Below, in pieces: positions 11,701 to 19,641 of a stretch of DNA of 64,000 nt. The stretch covers positions 13,904,201-13,968,200 of the forward strand of contig NC_052518.1 in NCBI RefSeq assembly GCF_014356525.2, written 5' to 3'. The DNA comes from Nilaparvata lugens (lineage: Eukaryota > Arthropoda > Insecta > Hemiptera > Delphacidae). The first letter of the stretch is position 1; each line of letters starts with the position of its first letter. The translations under genes were made by a program, and so were the position numbers. The notes below the pieces were generated by a model. It ran no database searches. It saw only the letters and a list, made by a program, of their open reading frames with translations, and had not been told where the DNA came from.

Positions 11701-14700
11701 CAACAATCAGTATTTACATATTTATATCTCAATATGGACTTCCTATGTGGTTAGTTAGTTGTGCAGCAGTTTGTATTTTTAGATATACTTGAATGCAGCT
11801 TGCTGGGAAATTGAATTGTATATCTCCTTGCTGCACATTTTCCCGTTCATATTCTAAGGCCGGTTACAGAGCTCGACCGACCGTCAGTGCGTATGTACCA
11901 TCCTGACCGTACGCATCCATGAATCAGTTTTACACATTCAGAGCTCGACCGACCGTCGGTGCGTATGCACCAACCTGACCATACATAAGTTTTTCTGACT
12001 CACAAAATGGACGCCTTTACAGATTGTTATTGCAGCTTATTATCTCTGTAAACGAAAGATTTAAAGACGTAGATATCAAGTTCACCCGATGGTCGCCCAA
12101 AGAGCATTTCAAAGGGAATTTAGTACCATTATATACAAAGACCTTGAAGAGATCTTCTTTCTCCTTGAAGAGACCATCTTCAAGGTCTTTGATTATATAC
12201 ATCATTGCTTGGGGTGAAGATACATTTTTCAACTACCTCAGAATGTCCATCAGAAATTTTGATGAGTTATTCCGAGCTTGTATCACCATTGGGAATACTT
12301 GCAGTCACTTTAAGCTACGGATCAAATAAATGTAGATAATATTAATAATATATGATTTTTTCAATAAAAAATGTAGAAATGATTGAAGAAATGTATAGAA
12401 AAACTCTGAATTCAAATATGACACAAATATGAGAATTCACTCATTATGCTATTCAATTCAATATCAGCTGATTGTAGGGCAGAGGTGTCAGCACATTGGT
12501 TATCGGGCTACTGATCAGTACAGCTCTGAAAGCTTCTATTTGTTTCAATAGCGCGTCAGTCGACCGATGGTCTTCGTACGCTGTATAAAACGCATGGTCC
12601 TGAGAGCCTGTTCACATGACAGCGATTTACGTTCGGTTGTCGCGCGGTTGACAAACCGAGCGGTTGCCAGGTATAGGGAAACACATGGTGCCGTACACAT
12701 GCATCGCTCGGTTTTAGTAGTCGTCGGCGAATCGCGGCGGTTGTAGTCTCAGACTACAACCGCTCGGTTGCCGGGCGGTTCGATATACTAGAGCAGGCAT
12801 GAGAGCGTACACTTGTCTTCAGTCAACCGAGCGGTTTCGAGCAGAGCAGTTCACATAGTGCACATTCTATTACAATTTCTGTTCTATCTATTATCTATTT
12901 CAATTTTCAGTTCAGTTATTTATTTATTATTATTATTATTTATTTATTTATTCCTTGAAAAAGCATTACAATAATTCACAATTTAGAAATATAACAACAA
13001 AATGAATCAATAGGAAATACAAATAAACATAAGGAACTACTTCCCCAAAAGAGCAAGCTCGAGCTTGGGGAAGGAGCAGCCGTACTTTGACTACTTACTT
13101 ATTATTAATTAACATTACAGTATATACATTAACAACTAAAATCAAATCCTTTCAATAAACAAGATAAATCAGTGATGCTATAATAGATCAATATATTTAC
13201 ATACAATATGTGTTAGAATGCAACAAAATTTGTAAATTATAATAATGACCTGATATTGCCTAGCCCAGTGTATAACATGATATAAGATGTGGTACAAAAT
13301 GAAATCTATTCAATTGGAATAATTACTATACTAATGTAATCCAGAAATTCTCGGCACTATCCAAGCCATGAGAGCTAACCAGATACTTTTTCAAATGTAG
13401 TCCAAAGTTTTTTTGGGCGAGTAAACCTCTCAAATTACTTGGAAGAATATTAAAAAATAATGGAGATAAATATATGAAGCTACGCTGACCAGCAGTAGTC
13501 AATAATCTAGGAACAGTAACCAGACCTGACTCCTCCCGTCTTGTAATAGCACAATCCGTTCTATTAATGAAATGAAAAAGTGATAGCTTCTTATAATATA
13601 ATATGATGTGTTTCAGGTATATCTGTCTAATCGGTAGAACTGAAAATTCCAAAAAAGCCAATCTTGTTGAATACATTCTATTCTTTTTCAGAATAATTTC
13701 TAATATTAAATTTTGTATTGTTTTTACTGGTTTTAGAACATTTGTATATGCACCACCCCAACCCACAATACCATATTGGAGCAATGACTGTGCCAGTGCA
13801 TAATACACTATCTTCATGACTTTCATAGGCAAAACAGAACGTAATTTCACAAATAAATAAATAAGTTTTCTAGATCGTGTAGTAAGCTGCGACAAATGTA
13901 CATCCCACTTTAAATGCTGATCAGCAGGGTTAGTTGATAAGTTCAGTTTAAGTTAGTTTGTAGGGGATCATAAGACAGACAGACAGATATTATATTATTA
14001 TATTTATTTTCATAGTAGGGTAAACTAGCCCACAAAGAGACACCGAAATTCAAACAGCTATGATTTGGACAAAAATAAATAAAATTCTTCATTTTTCAAT
14101 TTCATATTGATTGTATTTGCTTATACACTTTCATGGCAACTGAAAGGATTTGATTTTTTTATTTCAAAAACAATTTTTTGGGAGTGTCCCAACCTAAGAT
14201 TGGTCCACGATGGGACATCCCTTGCCAGGTTGGGACAATGAATTAAAAATGAGCAATTTGTTATTTTAGGTACATAATTAGTTATTTTTGGTCATTTTTA
14301 GTAAATTGAATAGCTTTCACAAAAATTGATATTTTCAGAAAATTTTTGTTTCATTCAATCATCATGAAGAATTTATCTTTCAAGTCTCATGGATTTATCT
14401 CTTACCGTATGTTTGAAATGTTCTGTTCCAAAACTTTAAACTTTAGGCGCTTATATCTCAAAAAGTAATGATAGGAAAAAATGTTTTTCTGAGAAAACTT
14501 TTCCATTTTGATAGCTTGATAATATACAAATCGAAAAACTTTGAAAAATATCACCAGTAGAAAGTTTAATTTCAGCCTTTGCACAGTCTTAACCGAGCGC
14601 AAACCGCTCATGAATCGCTGTCATGTGTACGAGGCTGGCAAACCGAGCGCTGTCATGTGAACAAGCTCTGACCGTGCGCATGCGTGCCGTTGGTCCTGCT

Positions 14701-17700
14701 CTGTACGGATACATGGAATATCTATGGAAATGACAAGCGCGACTGACGTACGCACTGACGGTTGGTCGAGCTCTGTAACCGGCCTAAATAATTTACAGTA
14801 TTTCGAGTTCTACGACCCAAGTTTGTACGTCGTTCGTACCGTGGCATTATTATTAGAATTAAAATTTAATCAATCCGTAGAAGGAATATAGAAAAAACAG
14901 ATCTACCGACGGCTGTTGTAAGACGCAATGATTATAACAGATTACATGTAAACATTGAAGGACCGTAGGAAAGAGTCCTGAAGTCGGATCATGAATTTGA
15001 TAGGCCATAAACCTGCTCCTGAACATAACAAACGCAACTGAAAAAAACAATCAAATTCCATGCATACATAAAAAAGTTATTGAATGTCAGAATTTGAAGC
15101 TCGATTTTTATTTATATAGATTATGTATTGTGACGTAATTATGATTATGTATAGTAATCTTATAAAATACTTTGTGACGTAACTTCATGTACAATATCTT
15201 CAGGATAAATAAATTGATTGATTGATAAACGGTCTTCCTGAAAAATCTTTTGAATGGAAGATCAATTCTCAAGAAGTATATTACAGTATTATTTCAATTT
15301 TCAGTAAACTACCAGATGGGGCTGACCCCAGCAACCCAGCCTATCAGTGCCGCACAGTGGAGGAAATGCTCAGTCTGTTCATATCGTTCTCAAACCAGGA
15401 CCACAGTGTCAGGACAAGGGTGACGTCATGCGCCGACCCTCTGGGCACCTCAGATCCGTTCCCACACATCTTCAACGAACAGCTGATCGCACCTGACGGA
15501 TATCTCAAGGAGTATGTCGATGAAAACAGTCATACAGGTGAGCATCTTCGAATAAAATATAATTATTTAAATTATATTTAAATATTATTATTTTAATAAT
15601 GATTATTTTAAACAAGAATGAACAGTTAATATTACAGTCCGGGTCCTGTAGCTTTGCCTACCGGGGGAGTGCCACTAGACTACAATAGCCTACCTACTAC
15701 CCGTTCAAAAACATAGACCATTTTTTAGAATGTATCTTTTCATAAGAAAGATTCTGGTCGGACTCCCGACCATTTCAAGCAGCTGCCACTCTGCCAATTT
15801 AAGTGGGTTTTGAAAGATTTAATAATTTTTAAGTGCTTGTACACTGTTAATGAATATTTTGAGATTGACTGGAGTTAAGTGTTACTCTACATCCTTTTAA
15901 ATAGTATTGTTGCAGATGTGCTTTTTAATTGTCACTTTATTTATGAAAAGTTTACATATTAAGCAAGATCAAAATAAAATAAAACATATTTGAACATCTC
16001 TCATCAAAATCCAACTTAAAACTCAACTAGTTATTTTCTCATAAACAGTTGGTTACCAATAACAATCACCCTGGCAACCACCCCGGTCCACATGATTAGT
16101 GTCTTGCCTACATCAGTATATTAGTATATTTACTAATAGTTTTTTTCAACTTGTAAACCTTTTTTATTGTCTTATGATTGTCTGACATGGTCCATGCATT
16201 CTGGAAATACTTTTGACCATAGAATATTTATTTATTAAGCAACAGATGCTCTTTTGTAACTTCTCAAAAGTAATGTGTTGCATCCGCAAAGATACACAAG
16301 GAGCTTTGTGGATTATTATTTTTATTTTTTTATGTTTTCCTCCATAATCAACAGATGCTCTTTTGCATCTTCTCAATAGCAACGTGTTGCATCCGTAAAG
16401 TTACACAAGGAGCTTTTTGGAAATGTATATTTCCCTAAGCAACAGATATTCTTCTGTATCTTCTCAAAAGCAACTGTTGCATCCGAAAAGATACACAAGG
16501 AGCGTTTTGGAAATGTATCTTTTCATAAGCAACAGATGCTCTTTTGTACCTTTTCAATAGCAACGTGTTGCATCCGAAAAGATACACAAGAAGCGTTTTG
16601 GAGTTACGTTCTTTTAGCACAACACAGCCTATCAGCTGACATTCGCCAACATGCCAAAATCTAGTTCATCTAGTTCTATGGATGTGGTTGGAAAGAGGAG
16701 GAAATCTATACTGTACTATAATAAAGTACAGAACTGGCTTATACACATACGGGATAGAAAAATTATGTTTGACGCATCATCACGTCTGAACTATTGCTGA
16801 TTAACTTGAAATGCTGCATAATAGAACCGAGGATGGTTATAGGCCATCCAATTTCCAATTCTGCAAGATTTCAGTTTTTCAAGTTTTAAAGTAGACCCTT
16901 GCGGAGCATGGGTTACCTGCTAGTTTTCAATAAGATTTGTATTATTTGTTTAAGGTTTAAGAACTTGTTATGAGCTTTCAAACTGATTGAAATTTGGCTT
17001 GGACCTTGACGAATTAATGGTAGCATTAATGGTGAACTTGACGAACTTGCTAACATATTAACTAGCAAAGATGATCTGTTCGAATGATCAATATACTGTG
17101 TAGAAAATATCCAACGTTAGTAGACTGACTACTGATTTTTGGAAAATATCAATCACGAAATGTAGAATATGAAATTTGGCAGGCTATAGTAGCCTAAATA
17201 AATATAGCAACAAATTTTTTTTTAAATTTGTTCATTAAAAAATCTATAATACATTTATAAGAACTAGGTAACAATAACATTGAGAATGAATAAATATATA
17301 GATTCAACAAAACATTTCATTTGAATCAATTGATTATTCGAATTGTTTGCTTGAATCCAATGATCAATTAATGATTATTCCTTTGTATGATTGTAAATAT
17401 GCTGTCATTGAATAGAACCTGATTCGAATTTATTTTAATTAAATGATGAATAGGCTATTCCACTCCTGTTTGCAAAAAAGATTTTCTTAGCAAACAGTAC
17501 TGTATCCAAAGATCTATTAATGATCTCTGTATGATTGTAAATATACATTGAATTAAACCTGATTAGATTTTATGAATACACAATGCGAAAAACTTATCTT
17601 ATCAAACGCGACTGTTCTGTATACAATGATCTATCCTTTGTTTGATAGTAAATAGGGCCTATGCTTGTTGATTAATATTTCTTTTGTAAAGATTGTAAAC

Positions 17701-18115
17701 ATATCTTTGTTTGTTGAATAAAACCTGAAGATGGAAATTACTGAGCTATTACATTTATTCAAATTAATAGTAATTATTAAAACCTGAAGATATTTCTCCA
17801 AATAGATTACACAATGAATTTTCTATCAAAACCCTTGATGAAAAAAAATTATTCAGATTCTCACAAAAATGATTTGATTTGAATTAAATTACGAATTTGT
17901 TAATAGGTGTCCAAAAAAGCGCTGCCTTAGCCGGCCTGCATAGCACGGATTCTCTGGGCGAGATGCTACAGTCTCTTCACAAAGAAACAAAACGAATCAA
18001 GGTCAGCCGACTGCCAGGCTTCTTCGAATCGGGTCTGGAGAGTTTGGAGTGTGAAGAGAAACTGGAACAGCTGTTGTGTCTGAGTGAGTGCTACGGACAC
18101 TCCTATGACCAGTGA
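2470..18115 (+). CDS. misato: Misato homologue (MSTO1 family), 3' five exons
   Basis: Five GT-AG exons (2470-2717, 6873-7160, 8918-9237, 15305-15537, 17907-18115) join in phase to encode about 430 residues ending in TGA. The joined protein follows the order of the Misato/DML1 family: a region with WSDYLRTFYHPRSL, the tubulin-like block GFQVLMDAHDAFSG, the FPYLNYN block, and a C-terminal helical region ending near CLSECYG. Known family members are about 550-570 residues, so some 130-140 N-terminal residues are encoded left of the window. The family is tubulin-related: fly Misato is needed for chromosome segregation and spindle assembly with the CCT/TCP-1 chaperonin, and human MSTO1 is linked to mitochondrial distribution. 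Exon GC content is far above the introns. Intron sizes are 4.2, 1.8, 6.1 and 2.4 kb and are mostly TE. No frame damage is seen, so the gene is probably functional. Confidence 0.93.
2806..2872. mobile_element. Mini copy of GAGGTCCACG-family MITE
   Basis: About 65 bases carrying both terminal words (TATAGTGAGGTCCATG and CATTATAACGTGG, then CCTCACT) with almost no interior. It looks like an internally deleted copy of the family seen at 1488-1851, lying about 90 bases after a misato donor site. The rest of the intron to 5034 is AT-rich with no gene; it includes a short (AAAGT)n tract at 4851-4871. Confidence 0.65.
5035..5363. mobile_element. Inverted-repeat element with long arms
   Basis: The ends TACTATCGTATTTA (5035) and TAAATACGATAGTA (to 5363) are perfect reverse complements. 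Further in, the pair beginning TTTTTTGATGTGGCGACGTC matches its reverse complement at about 5277-5312. The middle is GT-rich. An open frame across it (5007-5321) is explained by the inverted-repeat structure and is not taken as a gene. Confidence 0.7.
5745..5897. mobile_element. Half copy of GAGGTCCACG-family MITE
   Basis: Only the right half of the family is present: the interior with GATCTGGCAACGTCGC and AGCGCTATCTGCTTTGT, then the terminus ending GGACCTCACTATAG. No left terminus was found nearby, so this copy is truncated. The flanking intron at 5364-5744 is AT-rich with nothing recognisable. Confidence 0.65.
6010..6380 (-). pseudogene. Decayed LINE reverse-transcriptase C-terminal fragment
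   Basis: Read on the minus strand, bases 6380-6215 encode a stretch with KKQMISHFFHVLRMPDNRV, a pattern common just after the RT core of many LINEs. It is followed in another frame by ITDAERRQRSERMKKYWADR (about 6145-6087). Stops and frame changes show it is dead. It sits in the first visible misato intron. AT-rich DNA with a (TCATTGAA)n tail (6695-6712) follows. Confidence 0.5.
6716..6852 (+). repeat. Dispersed repeat arm next to misato exon
   Basis: This stretch starts GCAGTAGCAGAAGTATTCGG, includes GGGGTGGT and ends TTCTCATTAATGTACATCTG. It matches 34277-34395 in the same orientation and about 33720-33835 in reverse. It stops about 20 bases before the acceptor of the second visible misato exon, so nearly all of the upstream acceptor region is repeat DNA. 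Confidence 0.65.
6873..7160 (+). CDS. misato: misato exon, tubulin-like core
   Basis: Acceptor GTTTGAACAG and donor AAT/GTGAGA; exactly 96 codons, phase 0 at both ends. It encodes the family core beginning GFQVLMDAHDAFSG and ending at FPYLNYN. The pyrimidine tract before the acceptor is weak. The exon's last bases with the donor site are duplicated at about 7568-7591. Confidence 0.92.
7163..7312 (+). repeat. AT-rich minisatellite in misato intron
   Basis: Imperfect tandem copies of a 14-16 base unit built on GATTATTGGTTATC run directly from the donor site of the preceding exon. About ten units are present with substitutions and small indels. No coding capacity is seen. Confidence 0.8.
7320..7505. 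mobile_element. Near-perfect palindromic MITE
   Basis: The left arm, starting CACCTCTAATACAAGGCCCC, and the right arm, ending GGGGCCTTGTATTAAAGGTG, pair over about 80 bases. A short AT-rich loop lies near 7407-7425. There is no coding capacity, and the two flanks do not show a clear target duplication. Confidence 0.8.
7671..8257. mobile_element. 590-base palindromic MITE with TA target sites
   Basis: The termini CAGAGTGGGTGAAAA and TTTTCACCCACTCTG are inverted copies flanked by TA on both sides (7669-7670, 8258-8259). The arms pair over nearly the whole length, centred near 7955. TA duplication and the CAG start are typical of Tc1/mariner-type insertions. It lies in the intron between the second and third visible misato exons. 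Confidence 0.85.
8526..8588 (+). repeat. tRNA-derived SINE head
   Basis: The stretch contains TAGCTTAGTTGATAGTG, resembling an A box, and GGTTCGAG (8581-8588) at the B-box position, with tRNA-like spacing of about 40 bases. The anticodon arm does not fold well, so this is a tRNA-derived repeat and not a tRNA gene. It is cut at the B box by the MITE at 8589-8715 and resumes after 8722. Confidence 0.6.
8589..8715. mobile_element. 127-base MITE inserted in SINE B box
   Basis: Perfect 31-base inverted termini begin CACTACCTCCGTAAACAAAG. The flanks GTTCGAG at 8582-8588 and 8716-8722 are a 7-base direct duplication (8 bases if one terminal base is counted differently). The duplication length fits several cut-and-paste superfamilies, hAT being one, so the class is left open. 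Confidence 0.85.
8740..8892 (+). mobile_element. Helitron-like 3' end before misato exon
   Basis: The 3' end has the short hairpin remnant TGCAAAGCACGG followed by GTTACCCGCTAG and then T, the CTAG-T end known for Helitrons. Better-kept copies lie at 16740-16923 and 32640-32837. The terminus is 25 bases before the acceptor of the third visible misato exon. The AT-rich body upstream shows no coding sequence. Related body sequence without an end is at about 8320-8460. Confidence 0.6.
8918..9237 (+). CDS. misato: misato exon, middle region
   Basis: Acceptor TTTGTTTCTTTTCAG and donor ATGGG/GTGAGC. It encodes 106 residues plus two bases of a split codon; the next exon supplies the third base to make Gly. 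It includes HYHSSAIVAAGLETASLLYR, matching the family block that follows FPYLNY. The exon is strongly GC-rich compared with the flanks. Confidence 0.92.
9370..9617 (+). repeat. LINE 3' untranslated tail, solo
   Basis: AT-rich DNA with the word GCACGGATCAGCAGTCCATG and a terminal GGAATAAAGAAATTGAATTG. It has the look of an orphan non-LTR retrotransposon 3' end with a polyadenylation signal and simple tail. No coding part is attached. Confidence 0.4.
9621..9881. mobile_element. GAGGTCCACG-family MITE, fully palindromic form
   Basis: It has the family terminus TATGGTGAGGTCCACG and the inverted terminus at 9860-9881. Unlike copy 1, both halves derive from the same left-half sequence: GATAGCTGATACTGG is mirrored by a copy near 9780-9800, so the whole 261 bases can fold on itself. 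Confidence 0.8.
10206..10505. mobile_element. MITE split by LINE 3' tail
   Basis: The left part carries CATGCGTTTTCAGAC and GAAGCTCTCCGTTTGG. The right part carries TTTCCTGCCCAGCCGATTCG and GTCTGAAAACGCATG in inverted order. Between them (about 10305-10435) lies DNA with a (AGT)n run and CCTTTATTGACAAAATT, read as a minus-strand LINE 3' end. The MITE is related to the one at 62619-62802. Confidence 0.5.
10693..11290 (+). pseudogene. LINE RT 3' fragment, related to LINE A
   Basis: The first frame encodes a stretch with NIYLLRRQKCELPDHYV and SIMSYGI, parallel to the thumb region of the RT at 23280-24834. After about 10935 the frame shifts, and DHCKPLFTENSILTVINEF continues the same protein region, followed by a decayed C-terminus with a tail. 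No catalytic motif remains. It is 5'-truncated inside a misato intron. Confidence 0.7.
11410..11437 (-). mobile_element. Helitron-like 3' terminus, minus strand
   Basis: Read on the minus strand the end is a hairpin GGCGGTACGAAGTTCGCC followed by GGGCCAGCTAG and T. Hairpin plus CTAG-T is the Helitron 3' signature. The element body should extend to higher coordinates, but its 5' TC end was not identified. Confidence 0.55.
11488..11655. repeat. Short inverted repeat hairpin
   Basis: TGCACACCTGAGGAGGCGCG at about 11490 is mirrored by CGCGCCTCCTCAGGTGTGC near 11637-11655. The roughly 120-base spacer has no coding sign. It is probably a small non-autonomous element. Nothing else was seen between 11656 and 11854. 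Confidence 0.55.
12024..12329 (+). pseudogene. Harbinger-type transposase N-terminal remnant
   Basis: About 101 open codons include RWSPKEHF near the start and EDTFFNYLRMSIRNFDELF near residues 70-88. This resembles the region just before the DDE domain of Harbinger transposases, where FFNYFRMS-like words are usual. Between the two parts is a palindromic filler (GACCTTGAAGAGATC and its mirror, about 12139-12195) that interrupts the expected spacing. The DDE triad itself is absent, so it cannot be active. Confidence 0.55.
12604..14668. mobile_element. Inner TIR element with TGA target sites
   Basis: Termini GAGCCTGTTCACATGACAGC and GCTGTCATGTGAACAAGCTC are inverted and flanked by TGA (12601-12603, 14669-14671). 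Multiple CCGAGCGGTTG-type words repeat near both ends. It lies inside the Harbinger-like element at 11858-14784 and is itself interrupted by a LINE fragment. A 3-base duplication again suggests the PIF/Harbinger group. Confidence 0.7.
12956..13935 (-). pseudogene. LINE RT 3' fragment with 3' tail
   Basis: Bases 13895-13326 encode 189 open codons on the minus strand. These include LLQYGIVGWGGAY and a long C-terminal region, matching the part after the RT catalytic core. Upstream, LKWDVHLSQLTTRSRKL continues the frame to about 13935. The 3' part to about 12956 ends in (ATT)n/(TTTA)n simple sequence. It is 5'-truncated and nested in the inner TIR element; no catalytic residues remain. Confidence 0.7.
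14788..15304. other. Intron DNA with LINE tail
   Basis: Bases 14788-15198 are AT-rich with nothing I can name. Bases 15199-15226 (CAGGATAAATAAATTGATTGATTGAT) resemble a LINE 3' tail, about 80 bases before the acceptor of the fourth visible misato exon. Confidence 0.4.
15305..15537 (+). CDS. misato: misato exon, penultimate
   Basis: Acceptor TTTCAATTTTCAG and donor ACAG/GTGAGC. It completes the Gly codon from the previous exon, encodes 77 further codons and ends with one base of the next split codon. It contains the words YQCRTVEEMLSLFISFSNQ and DPFPHIFNEQL, aligned in order with the family's CXXXEE and PHLF regions. Confidence 0.92.
15600..15800 (+). mobile_element. Truncated TA element in MITE fragment
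   Basis: Bases 15600-15634 (ATTTTAAACAAGAATGAACA onward) match the interior of the GAGGTCCACG family. At a TA the sequence then changes to CAGTCCGGGTCCTGTAGCTT, the left terminus of the element at 21065-21786. Only the first 150-160 bases remain; no right end was found. Bases 15801-16150 are AT-rich without a recognisable feature. Confidence 0.6.
16200..16605. repeat. Tandem array, 90-110 base units
   Basis: Four imperfect units each carry AGCAACAGATGCTCTTTTGT, a CGTGTTGCATCCG word and AAAGATACACAAGGAGC. Starts are near 16238, 16345, 16438 and 16528. The same unit is repeated inside the TIR element at 21065-21786. Short open frames across the array follow the unit length and are not genes. 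Confidence 0.8.
16740..16923 (+). mobile_element. Helitron-like 3' segment
   Basis: The body has CATCATCACGTCTGAACTA and GATTAACTTGAAATG. The end is CCCTTGCGGAGCATGGG then TTACCTGCTAG and T. The hairpin words pair as CCC(T)TGC with GCA(T)GGG, so a perfect ancestral stem is likely. The 3' end is shared with copies at 8892 and 32837. Confidence 0.65.
16924..17906. other. AT-rich intron remainder
   Basis: AT-rich DNA with loosely repeated words such as GATTGTAAATAT and CCAATGATC near 17340-17720. No splice pair, open frame or clear element was seen in it. It runs up to the acceptor of the last misato exon. Confidence 0.4.
17907..18115 (+). CDS. misato: misato last exon with stop
   Basis: Acceptor TTTGTTAATAG. 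The first base completes a Gly codon, and 68 further residues end at TGA 18113-18115. The C-terminal helical region includes LGEMLQSLHKETKRIK and CEEKLEQLLCLSECYG, matching the end of the family. The acceptor's pyrimidine tract is poor. Confidence 0.92.
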
Positions 18116-18188
18116 TCTATGATCTATGCGTGAGTGTCGTCTATAGGTGCGTACAGATATACGCGCCTCGAACACGCTTCGCACTCGC

Positions 18189-18260
18189 TCCGATCATGAT
18201 CGTTACGCGAGATGTTACGCAAGGGTTCGCATTGTGTCGTTACGCAAGGGTTCGCATTGT
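18189..18260 (+). repeat. 25-base tandem duplication in misato 3' UTR
   Basis: The unit GTTACGCAAGGGTTCGCATT... occurs twice in direct succession about 90 bases after the misato stop, with a third partial copy before it (TTACGCGAGATG). It is likely transcribed in the 3' untranslated region. It forms no open frame of note. Confidence 0.7.
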
Positions 18261-18338
18261 GTCGTATTGTTGACTTCGCTACAACCTAACCTCACAAATG
18301 TGAAACATTCAATCCAGCTGATCGGCTGACAAAAACTA

Positions 18339-18344
18339 AATAAA
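18339..18344 (+). terminator. Candidate misato polyadenylation signal
   Basis: AATAAA lies 224 bases after the misato stop codon, in AT-rich DNA. It is the first canonical signal downstream, but other AATAAA words follow within 60-70 bases, so the real 3' end cannot be fixed. Confidence 0.45.
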
Positions 18345-19449
18345 ATATTCTGACCAGGGGATTCTGGTAGCCTAATAATACATTATGTTTATATAATAAA
18401 TTGATGATAATTATTATGTTTGTTGCATTTATGCTGACGTTTTATTACAAAAAAGGTTATGTCTGTCAATGTTTTGAAAGGTGAAAGGCGTGGTGTGGAG
18501 TTTGGCTTCTTTCTTCTAAATTTAAATATAAAATGAAAACAGTTACTGTAGTCATCATAAAGATGATTACGTCATCTGTTATTTCTCAGCATTAATTTTA
18601 TTTCTAAACAAATCCAACTCTATGAATCGGAGGATAGAAACATCTGTAGCAACATATACAAATCAATTACACCAAAAAAGCTCATGAGTGAAAAAGGACT
18701 CACCATATCTATTACTAAATAGAGTTACTTGAAAAAATAATGTTGAAAACAATGTCTGAGCAAAAGGCTCGTCTAAAAACTTCAACAGACTGAAGAGAGA
18801 GAATATTAGGACTCTGTCTCAAAGACAAATAATAGTGCAGTAATGAATAACATCACATTACAGTTTACAACCTTCAATAGAGTAAGAGAAGCAGTGAAAA
18901 TTAGCAGATGAGGTGACAATAGGGTACTGTATATTAGTCAGCTTTTCAATAGGTTGTCTTCACATGGTTACAAAATGTGCCAATAAATCAAACTCTAAAG
19001 TGTACTGGTAGTCAGTAGGTCGACATTTCATTTGAATAACTAAGATATTTGAATAATTAGGATATTAATAATTGACCGAAAGAAGTGAGGTCTAAGAATC
19101 AAGTCGACGGTTTGGCATTTCTCTTAATGTTTAAATGTTTCTATGTTGCGCATTTACGGCGAAACGCGGTAATAGATTTTCATGAAATTTGACAGGTATG
19201 TTCCTTTTCAAATTGCGCGTCGACGTATATACAAGGTTTTTAGACATTTTTCATCTCAAGGATAATATAAAAGGAAAAAGGAGGTTCCTTCATACGCCAA
19301 TATTAGAGTAAAAATCAGACTATAGAATTTTCCATCATAAATCAGCTGACAAGAGATTACGCAGATGTGTGGAGAAGCCAGTCTATTACTGTATTTGTAT
19401 AAGGTGTATTGTTTCAATCAAATACCTTAAAGAGGTATGCATCTTCAAG
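18345..19449. other. Intergenic AT-rich DNA
   Basis: No gene or splice signals with coding support were seen. Around 19140-19260 the words TTACGGCGAAACGCGG and GATTTTCATGAAATTTGACA resemble 5' or internal parts of insect Helitrons, without an end. Confidence 0.35.
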
Positions 19450-19641
19450 CTGGGTTTACATCAAAGTTATTAACAAAATGTTAATAACTTAATCCTTACC
19501 GTATAGATTCTATTAGATTGAACATATCTTATCATATACATGATGAACATAATAATGTGTTTGTCAAGTTCTGTTTAATCTAATAGAATCTATAAGGATT
19601 ATGTTATTAACATTTTGTTTATAACTTTGGTGTAAACCCAG
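19450..19641. mobile_element. MITE with CTGGGTTTACA termini
   Basis: The left end CTGGGTTTACATCAAAGTTA and right end GTGTAAACCCAG are inverted copies; pairing runs inward over more than 70 bases with AACAAAATGTTAATAAC in both arms. The terminal style fits PIF/Harbinger MITEs, but the target duplication is unclear. Confidence 0.75.

Larger units (their letters stand above)
11858..14784. mobile_element. PIF/Harbinger-like element, outer of nested set
   Basis: Inverted termini starting GGCCGGTTACAGAGCTCGAC are flanked by the 3-base duplication TAA (11855-11857, 14785-14787), as known for PIF/Harbinger. Subterminal direct repeats (AGAGCTCGACCGACCGTC, two copies at about 11869 and 11938) sit inside the left end. 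A decayed transposase N-terminal piece lies at 12024-12329. The right portion is interrupted by a second TIR element (12604-14668). Confidence 0.75.

Noticed and set aside
16200..16605. CRISPR-like array
   Set aside because: Units are 90-110 bases and diverged along their whole length, with no short constant repeat and unique spacers; they belong to a transposon interior.
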